Assembly: GCF_905220415.1 (NCBI RefSeq)
Contig: NC_059566.1
Span: forward strand, 3,596,001 to 3,660,000
DNA: 64,000 bases
Reading direction: 5' to 3'
DNA from: Colias croceus
Lineage: Eukaryota; Arthropoda; Insecta; Lepidoptera; Pieridae
The notes beneath the pieces are model-generated. The model was not told where the DNA came from. It saw only the letters and a program-made list of their open reading frames with translations, and made no database searches. Positions 56,801 to 64,000 of this stretch are shown here, one piece after another (position 1 is the stretch's first letter; every line of letters begins with the position of its first letter). Both the position numbers and the translations under genes were made by a program.

Positions 56801-56991
56801 TCTATACAAAATATTATAAAGCTGAAGAGTTTGTTTGTTTGAACGTGCTAATCTCAGGAACTAATCGTCCGATTTGAAAAATTCTTTCGGTGTTAGATAG
56901 CCCATTTATCTAGGAAGGTTATAGGCTATATATCATCACGCTAAGACCAACAGGAGCTCAGCACTGCGGGTAAAACCGCAGGGCACAGCTA
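56801..56991 (+). mobile_element. Helitron-like element, type A
   Basis: TCTATACAAAATATTATAAA start; the end is mutated to CTAA. Confidence 0.7.
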
Positions 56992-57365
56992 ATATTGAGT
57001 ACGTCAAATTCGAACTCAAACATTAAATTAGACTTCTTCTATAAACACTTTCGAACGTCATAACATACCTAGTTTTAGCATTTACCACCGATTCGGAAAG
57101 CAGTTTCTACGGAGATGAACCAAGTTTGAGTTTAGTGAAGGAGATTAGTCTATAATCGTAGGTACTGTTTCCTGATTTGTTATGTATTATTATCTATCTC
57201 TATCACTACTATCAAAGTCAGTATGTACTTTGATAACGCTCTGACGTATGGAATTATTTAATAAATAACAATACATAATAATATTACCTACACTTTTTCC
57301 GGGTGTGATTTTCACACGTATTTGTTAATAACAAATTAGATACCCAATGATACTTTAATCGGCTG

Positions 57366-57562
57366 ATATATATGCAAATACAAGCGTTTTTAAAGAAAAT
57401 CCCGCATAGTTCCCGTTCCCGTGTGGATTCCCGTAGGTATGTGTTAACTCGAGTTACCCTCTATATGTGTGCTAAATTTAATTGTAATCGGTTCAGTTGT
57501 TTTGCGCGAAAGAGTAACAAACACACATACACGTACATCCATCCTCACAGACTTTCGCATAA
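57366..57562 (-). mobile_element. Helitron-like element, type D (3' end lost)
   Basis: Recognised by TAGTTCCCGTTCCCGTG and ACATCCATCCTCACAGACTT. Confidence 0.65.
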
Positions 57563-57586
57563 CCTATTATTTCCAGACAAATTACT

Positions 57587-57684
57587 CCGTGACTTGAACT
57601 GACTGGCAAATTCATATTATGATCGCAATAACCAGCCATGGTTAATTATGGTATTGTGAACTTGCCAGTCAGTTCAATTCACGG
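57587..57684. mobile_element. Short MITE, GTGA(C/A)TTGAACTGACTGGC ends
   Basis: 98 bp; arms of about 24 bp. A second copy is at 58346-58422. Confidence 0.65.
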
Positions 57685-58133
57685 CGCATTCTGACTGGGA
57701 ATAAGAAGTCATAATACTGCAAAATAAACATTGCACCAACGAATCACAGCCGACCATCGCAAACATATTTACTTGTGTATAAACCTTTATTATTTTGATA
57801 TCAGCTGTTCTCGATGACCTTGCCCTAGCAAAAATAGCATGTAAACAAGTCTACGCCGGCATTTTGTTTTTAAAGCTGTTCCTCCGAATATTCTAGAAGT
57901 TCTATTCGTGTTTGAGGTAGATCATTTACTAGTATACTATACACCTATTGTAAAACCGACTTTGTAAGGAAGCATTCATCATTGAAACAAATAGAAATTT
58001 ACAATTTTACATGATTTGTATGTCGAAAAAATGTAATTTAAAACTTAATATTCATTTTTAAAATATACTTGTTTGTTGTAAAGCCGTATTTATACGTATA
58101 TTACTCCTGGGGTATGACCGTTAAGGTACAAGT

Positions 58134-58343
58134 CCGAGACGGGCCGCAGACCGCAAACTGCAACAGCAAACTGCAAGCGACACCACTTGTTTCTATGAAC
58201 ATCTATGAAATTGATTATAAGCGCGGCAACACTGCTGCCTAGTGCCTGCAGACGCAACGCGCAGCGATTCATAGATGTTCATAGAAACAAGTGGTGTCAC
58301 TTGCAGTTTGCTGTTGCAGTTTGCGGTCTGCGGCCCGTCTCGG
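58134..58343. mobile_element. Fold-back MITE, ~77-bp arms
   Basis: CCGAGACGGGCCGCAGACCG begins an arm running to CATCTATGAA, mirrored from 58266 on. It abuts the end of the 58346 MITE copy, suggesting insertion into it. Confidence 0.78.
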
Positions 58344-58345
58344 AA

Positions 58346-58422
58346 TTGAATTGAACTGACTGGCAAATTTATATTCTGATCTATAAGTATTATATGAATG
58401 TTCCAGTCAGTTCAATTCACGG
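58346..58422. mobile_element. Second copy of the 57587 MITE
   Basis: TTGAACTGACTGGCAAATTT ... CAGTCAGTTCAATTCACGG; the following CTGACTGGGAATAAGA is also shared with 57690. Confidence 0.6.
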
Positions 58423-59274
58423 CGTAAACTGACTGGGAATAAGAGGTCATACGGCCCCTGATAGTTACTTTTCATACTACTAATTACTAATTGTCCTGGT
58501 TTCGCCCTATATGTATACCTAAATAGTGCCTCCGTAAGGTGTTAAGGGAATATTAACTTCCAAAATTGGTGAAATCATTCTATAAATAAATTAAAACAAC
58601 CAATCAAATCCTTCTTCTTTACATACCTACCAATAATTTGTAATATTACTAATTAAACTTTATATCTCCTTCCCGCACTGCGCACAAAAGTATTTTTGTC
58701 AGATTGTCTATCAATACATCGTGAATTCGTGACAATCACGACGAGTACAATGTACCTACTTGTTGTTTTCTAGCAATCAGTCAATAAACCTTACTATCTT
58801 TTTATATCAATCTGACGCAAAACAACAAAATTCTCGTACCATCTATTTTTGTAGAAAATATGTAATTTTATTTTGAGAAAACATCATATACTTGAAAATT
58901 TTCTGAGAAAAATATTATTTTTTATCGAACTGGAACGGATGTATGATTTTTCTCGTCTTACTACACTCTCGGATACATCAAAACTGTGTGTTCGAAATTG
59001 ATAAGATTTCGAAATAAATAAATATTTAATTAATATGTAATATGTATAACCGACTCGGTCCTTTCTGCCGTAGCTCTAAACTAATTATCTATCTATTAAG
59101 TATATAACACAAACCTCACTAATTCCGCTCCATCCATTACGCACATCACGCGTATTCACGTGAACACACGTGCGAACACGATACTGTTATCAAGGTTACA
59201 AGTATCATAGAATATAGATATTACTAGATCAGACTATTATAATATAAAATAGGCGTTTAGATTAAGCGCAATTT

Positions 59275-59417
59275 ACTTAGAGCCAGCGCGCACGAGCAAC
59301 TTTGTCTCCGCAAATTGTCGCTCCGTGCGCGCACGTAGCTACGCAACTCCCCATAGAGTTGATGGGAGAGACTAAATAGTTGCGGAGACAAAAGTTGCTC
59401 TTGCGCACTAGCTCTTA
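59275..59417. mobile_element. MITE with GAGC(C/T)AG(C/T)GCGCA ends
   Basis: Arms include GAGCAACTTTGTCTCCGCAA at the left and the inverse at the right, 143 bp. Confidence 0.68.
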
Positions 59418-59418
59418 T

Positions 59419-60247
59419 GGTGCTTTTCCACCAATAATGTGGATGTGTAGCGAGGAATGTGTTTGTAAATAACCAATAGTATCGCTTCAAACTTCAAACT
59501 AAATGACTTAATGTGATTCAATAATTTTCTCTTCGTCTAAAATTATTTGATGTTAAAATTAAATAAAGTAGATTATTGTTTGATAACATGTTATATGCAA
59601 TTTCTAATCAGTTATTTTTACAAGTTCAATGTCAAAAATATGTATATTTATTATTTATTACATAAACTAATGATAAGGTTATCATTTTCATTAATTTGAA
59701 AATCCGTTATTTTAACGGATTTGCTCTATTTATAAATCGGGAATAAATCAAGTTTAAAATGCGATAAATGGAGAAAGACGCCGTTTTATTAAGACTAGAG
59801 ACTATTAATTGAACTGTTGATTGAGATAATTGACTTGGTCAATCTATTGATTTAGATTATTAACAATCATAAATCTACATATTCTTGATACTAGGTGTTA
59901 GTAGGTTGTTACTAGGTTTCCGCCCGCGGCTTCACCCGCGCAGTTAAAGAAAAACCCGCATAGTTCCCGTTCCCGTGGGATTTCCGGGATTGCGTCAGTT
60001 TCTCGAGTATCAGAATATCTCCATACCAAATTTCATGAAAATTGGTTCAGTAGTTTAGGCGTGATTGAGTAACAGACAGACAGACAGAGTTACTTTCGCA
60101 TTTATAATATTAGTATGGATTTTTTGACTGATTTAAGTGTGCTTTATTTAGTTTAAAGTTTAAAAGCGATATGATTGGTTATTTACAAACACAATCCTCG
60201 CTACACAATACACATCCCCGCACATTATTGCTGCAAAAGCACCCTAA
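59419..60247. mobile_element. MITE, ~85-bp TIRs, with nested Helitron
   Basis: GTGCTTTTCCACCAATAATG begins the left arm; the inverted right arm runs 60150-60247. The Helitron-like element 59912-60119 is nested inside. Confidence 0.7.
59912..60119 (-). mobile_element. Helitron-like element, type B, nested in a MITE
   Basis: Intact termini; sits inside 59419-60247. Confidence 0.76.
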
Positions 60248-60764
60248 ATAACTTAATAAATAATACACTTCAATATTGAAATTTAACATCACATTTTACG
60301 CCCCCAATCGTAACAATATTGTCCTATAATATCAAGTAATAAATATGAACATTGAACGTGTGTGTCTAATACAACATGTTTCATATCCTAAACGAAATTA
60401 TAGTTAATGATAATTCAAACGAATTAATAATCCATGTGAAGCAATATTCACGTTTGTTTTCAAATTAGATGTAAGTATAGCTAAAAAATTCGTTATTGAA
60501 GCGCAAAAAAATCGAAGTTTTCAGCTAGATAATATAAATACACACTGACACTTCTTATAATCAACACTGCACCATCTAGTAATTCTTAATCAGTGGCAAT
60601 AAATACGTATATCATACACTAATGAACTGACGACAGAGTGAAATCGCACACGCTCTCACGTGCACAATGGACATAATTTTCTTTTTCTACTGGATATGCA
60701 TTTAATGTACAGTGATACGTGCAAAAAATTTCACAGAGGTAAACACACACTAAATAGTATTTTA

Positions 60765-60967
60765 TAGATATAAGTACTTATATTATAAAGCTGAAGAGTT
60801 TATTTATTTGTTATTTAGTTGAGCGCGCGAACTAATCTTAGGAATTACTAGTGCGATTTGAAACATTCTTTCGGTGTTAGATAGCCCATTTATCGAGGAA
60901 GGTTATAGGCTATACATCATCACGCTGCGCTACGACCAACAGGAGTGGAGTCACGGGGAGCAGCTAG
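60765..60967 (+). mobile_element. Helitron-like element, type A
   Basis: Short duplications in the body (ACGCTGCGCTACGACC); CTAG end. Confidence 0.66.
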
Positions 60968-62723
60968 TGCTTTATAAATAAGAAATTAAAAAAATCGATT
61001 ACGAGACGGATTTCGTCTTAATGATCTAAGGATTTCGTCATAAACGACGCGGGAATTTATTCTTATTTTTTTTTTGTATACTCTAAGATCCTACCTACCT
61101 ACTATGCACAATTTAATTTACTTCAAGTTACCTAAATACCTACTATGAACTATCTATTGATTCTGTTCTATACAAAACCTCATTTTTCTTACATTCAACA
61201 TGGTGCTAATTAATAATGAAAAAAAGGTGCTAATTAATAATGAAAAAAAGGTAAAAACACATCATGCGATCCCATGTGAAAATTTCTTTTAATTCCATTT
61301 TAAATCATTATTATTCCCCTTTGATGATCACATTAATTAATGCAATGGGAAAGGCTATTGTAATTGTTTTATTCATACCAGTATAAGTAATGATTAATTA
61401 CTAGGTATATACTTATAAAGAATGAAACTTTTTTAGCCACAAACAAATTTTTTTTTTAATGTCCTACTAAACTTTTAAATAAATGATTATTTCAAAATAC
61501 TAAACCGTCTTTAACTAAATAAAACTTTAATGAGACCAACCGAAAGGCTTTATAATAATAAAAAAACCGGTCAAAACACAATATTATGGTTCACCTATTA
61601 GTTTGTCTGTGCCATTCTATAATCTATATTTGCATAAAAAAATATATCGTATCTAGGGGAAGAACATGCGTGACCTCTTTACTACATCTGTAAGCCGTTA
61701 CATAGATAATTTCAAAAATGGAATACCGTTAGAACGCGCGACGTTCCAATTTCAAACGCTTCTATTTTCGGCATTATTGTCGCGAAAGTAGGACGTAGTG
61801 CGGATATAAAGGACCAATAATTATAGAGAGGTTGTTGACTACGCGTGGGATGTTTAAATATGGAATTTTAATTGTTTGCGACCAGAGACAATTAATAAAA
61901 CTATAGAGTCGAATTCATAGAATTCGCAACGACACTACAGAATCATTTTTTATGAAATTTTGCCAACCTAAGCTAATATTATAATAAATAAATAAGCTTT
62001 TTTTTAATAACATTATATAAATTTCAATTAATATAGGTAGTAAGTATGTGATTAAGAAAAGACTAACAGGGATAAAAATTACCTACGTAACATAAACCAA
62101 CGTATTCAACATCTCAAAATTCACAAACGAAAACAACATTATTACGTATAAATAATAAAACCCACATTTAAACCGTATTTCCTTCCAAATTACACAAAAC
62201 ACCGTAAGAGAGCACGCATGTATGGCGGATAACCGACGTGTGACGTCATAGCTCACACATTGACGTTTTGTTTACGTAACTCTATGGAATTTCAAATATA
62301 GAACTCAAGTTCGAATGTAGAACAAAGCCGAAGCCTCTTTAGAATATTCTAGAACAGATAATATATGGGATGGAAATTAAACACAAAAGTAATACATGTT
62401 TATGTACTTTTCTGTACAGTTTCCATCCAAAACCCCTATCTATCCACTGCAGAATTTTGTGTGCATATCGCGTAGGTCTAAGAATCGAACATGTATTTTT
62501 CATACCCGTAAGTGATTAACTCAAGCATTTATTTATTCAATGAGACTTCTAGAAGCACTTTTGAATCGTCATTACATATTTTTAATATTTAGCACCGATT
62601 CGGAAAGTAGGTATCTACGGAGAAGATCCGGCAAAAGATAAAAGTAAGGCAGAACAACGTTTGCTGGGACTGCTAGTATAATATTATGTATTTAGTTATT
62701 TCAACAGTATCGCATTGACCCCT
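60968..62723. other. Gene-free stretch
   Basis: AT-rich, with a two-copy GGTGCTAATTAATAATGAAA repeat at 61202-61249. No coding evidence. Confidence 0.4.
62241..62248. promoter_or_regulatory. CRE palindrome
   Basis: TGACGTCA, in a stretch (62200-62360) that also has a heat-shock-element match. A distal promoter is possible but unsupported otherwise. Confidence 0.25.
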
Positions 62724-62726
62724 TTA

Positions 62727-63317
62727 AAGGTGAGTATCGACTTCGCGCTCCAAGAGATCGAACATTGGCGCGCGCTCCAGCCGCGTGAAATGGATACCAG
62801 TTTGGAACGCGCGCCAAAATGTTCGTTGGAGCGGTCGAACGCGGAGCGGTCCGTTCCGTCGGGTGTCGGTTTTTTACCGCGCATCAAACGTGGCGCGCGC
62901 GCCAATGGAGACGGGTTTGTCGTATTTTTTGTGTTTGTTGCGCTCCGAGTAATAATTATGGATAACCAAAGTGAAGTGAATTTTTTTATTGTGTCTTCTA
63001 TCACTTCGAACTGCATATCTCTTATAAGTGGCACTCCATACTGCATTCTTTTTCGGTACAGATCTTTTATCCACCAACGCACTTTTCGTTTCTGTTTTTT
63101 CTTTCTTATTATGCTGTGTATAATTAATTACAAAAGCTGCTGCTGCTCGTACACGACTGGCTTCCATGATGAACGGTCAAACACTGGAACGGTTGCCACG
63201 CGCGCCAGGCGCGCTTAGTTGATATACTTCAATTATTTGGAACGCGCTCCGCGGAACGCACTCTCGGCGCGGTCATTCATGGCGCGCGCGCCAGGAGCGC
63301 GAAGTCGATACCCAGCT
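62727..63317. mobile_element. PIF/Harbinger-derived element, 591 bp, TTA flanks
   Basis: Ends share GTATCGACTTCGCGCTCC in inverted orientation (62736 region and its complement before 63317), with TTA at 62724-62726 and 63318-63320. Interior is rich in GGCGCGCGC and carries a broken transposase fragment on the minus strand. Confidence 0.75.
62950..63167 (-). pseudogene. N-terminal fragment of a HARBI1-like transposase, frameshifted
   Basis: One frame begins MEASRVRAAAAF at 63167; a different frame carries RWWIKDLYRKRMQYG and continues to FTSLWLS. Both pieces resemble the N-terminal region of PIF/Harbinger nucleases (basic stretch, then WW..R...G). The frame change and absence of the DDE domain make it non-functional. 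Confidence 0.6.
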
Positions 63318-64000
63318 TTACGCAACGCTACGTGACCCCTAACGATTGTCGATGGCGCGAGTCGAGCAGTTCGTTGGTTCGTTATTCGTGAATTTAAAAT
63401 TTCGGATAAATAGTGTTGAATTTATATTTTTTGTTAGTATTTTCTTGTATATTTTACGCGTGTATTTATAAAAACAAAGACTTTTTCAACGGATTTTAAA
63501 CGCGATTTATTCGTAATGTTATGTCTTCCCGTGACCACGCTCGCTGCTAAGCCGCTATTCGAAACATCGGGATTCGGGATACATAATAATATAATAGACT
63601 AGCTGTGCCACGCGGTTTCACCCGCGTGGCTCCGCTCCTGTTGGTCTTAGCGCGCTGTGTTTCATTAGATCAAAAAAATAGCGCTATAGCGTGATAATAT
63701 ATCTTCTTATACAGGGTTACTTGTAAAACACCAGCAACCTCGCAGGACAAGATAGCTAACATCATAAGTAACAACATTTGTTCTACGACTTTTGATAATT
63801 TGTTAGATTTTATTTTCATACAAAAATAAATTTTCATTTAATTTTCCGTTTGAATATTATAAACTCTACGTGCATTCCGAAACTTACGTAAACAAGAAGC
63901 GAACGGGAGGGGAAAGGGGGCGTCGCGTCGTCCTTTCGATAATGAATAGAACATAGACTTACAAATGTTAGGAGAATACAATAAAAGTTTAAAAAATCAT
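63318..64000. other. Window end, unassigned
   Basis: Holds one Helitron fragment. The GC-rich block 63340-63400 (GGCGCGAGTCGAGCAGTTCG) could be a start region of a gene beyond the window, but no frame supports it. Confidence 0.3.
63599..63700 (-). mobile_element. Fragment of a type A Helitron
   Basis: CTAG end and the GGAGCGGAGCCACGCGGGTG tail on the minus strand, then interrupted. Confidence 0.55.

Noticed and set aside
62715..63218. Plus-strand frame of 167 codons
   Set aside because: Lies across the Harbinger-type element, antisense to its transposase fragment; low-complexity composition.

Overview
The window is lepidopteran nuclear DNA. It is AT-rich, has GT-AG introns, and is packed with short Helitron-like elements that start TC (often TCTATACTAATATTATAAA), end CTAG and lie in A^T sites. 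It also holds tRNA-derived SINEs, inverted-repeat MITEs and LINE 3' ends typical of moths and butterflies. No species can be named from sequence alone.

Layout. 1-13.8 kb: repeats only. 13.8-23.8 kb, plus strand: an eight-exon, 705-residue ankyrin-repeat protein of the nuclear IkB-like type (NF-kB/Relish regulator by resemblance). 22.6-40.9 kb: a tandem segmental duplication that copies the last two coding exons of that gene (copy 1 22577-34521, copy 2 34522-40922). 25.1-29.9 kb, inside copy 1 only: a 4.77-kb insert of fifteen 310-bp units, each with a tRNA-like RNA polymerase III gene, four pointing left and eleven pointing right, bounded by a 14-bp target-site duplication. Copy 2 keeps the empty site. 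41.3-43.3 kb: very AT-rich 3' flank. 43.3-54.7 kb, minus strand: cyclin G (nine coding exons, 366 residues, plus a 5' leader exon). 55-64 kb: upstream sequence with MITEs, including one that carries a broken PIF/Harbinger transposase fragment.

What stands out. (1) The inverted tRNA-like array behaves as a single inserted unit. (2) The segmental duplication gives four filled/empty site pairs: two Helitrons, one TTA-type MITE and the array. (3) A nine-copy ~58-bp tandem repeat in a cyclin G intron carries a consensus RFX X-box palindrome in every unit, with about nine more such motifs within 4.3 kb. (4) Nine of sixteen 5' splice sites in the two genes have a Helitron terminus within 35 nt. (5) The duplicated terminal exons keep splice sites and frame, with five silent and one replacement difference.

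The two genes converge (plus then minus) and share no evident function beyond both being regulators: one probably in innate-immune NF-kB signalling, the other in growth and cell-cycle control. Exon models rest on splice signals, reading-frame continuity and, for cyclin G, family resemblance read by eye.
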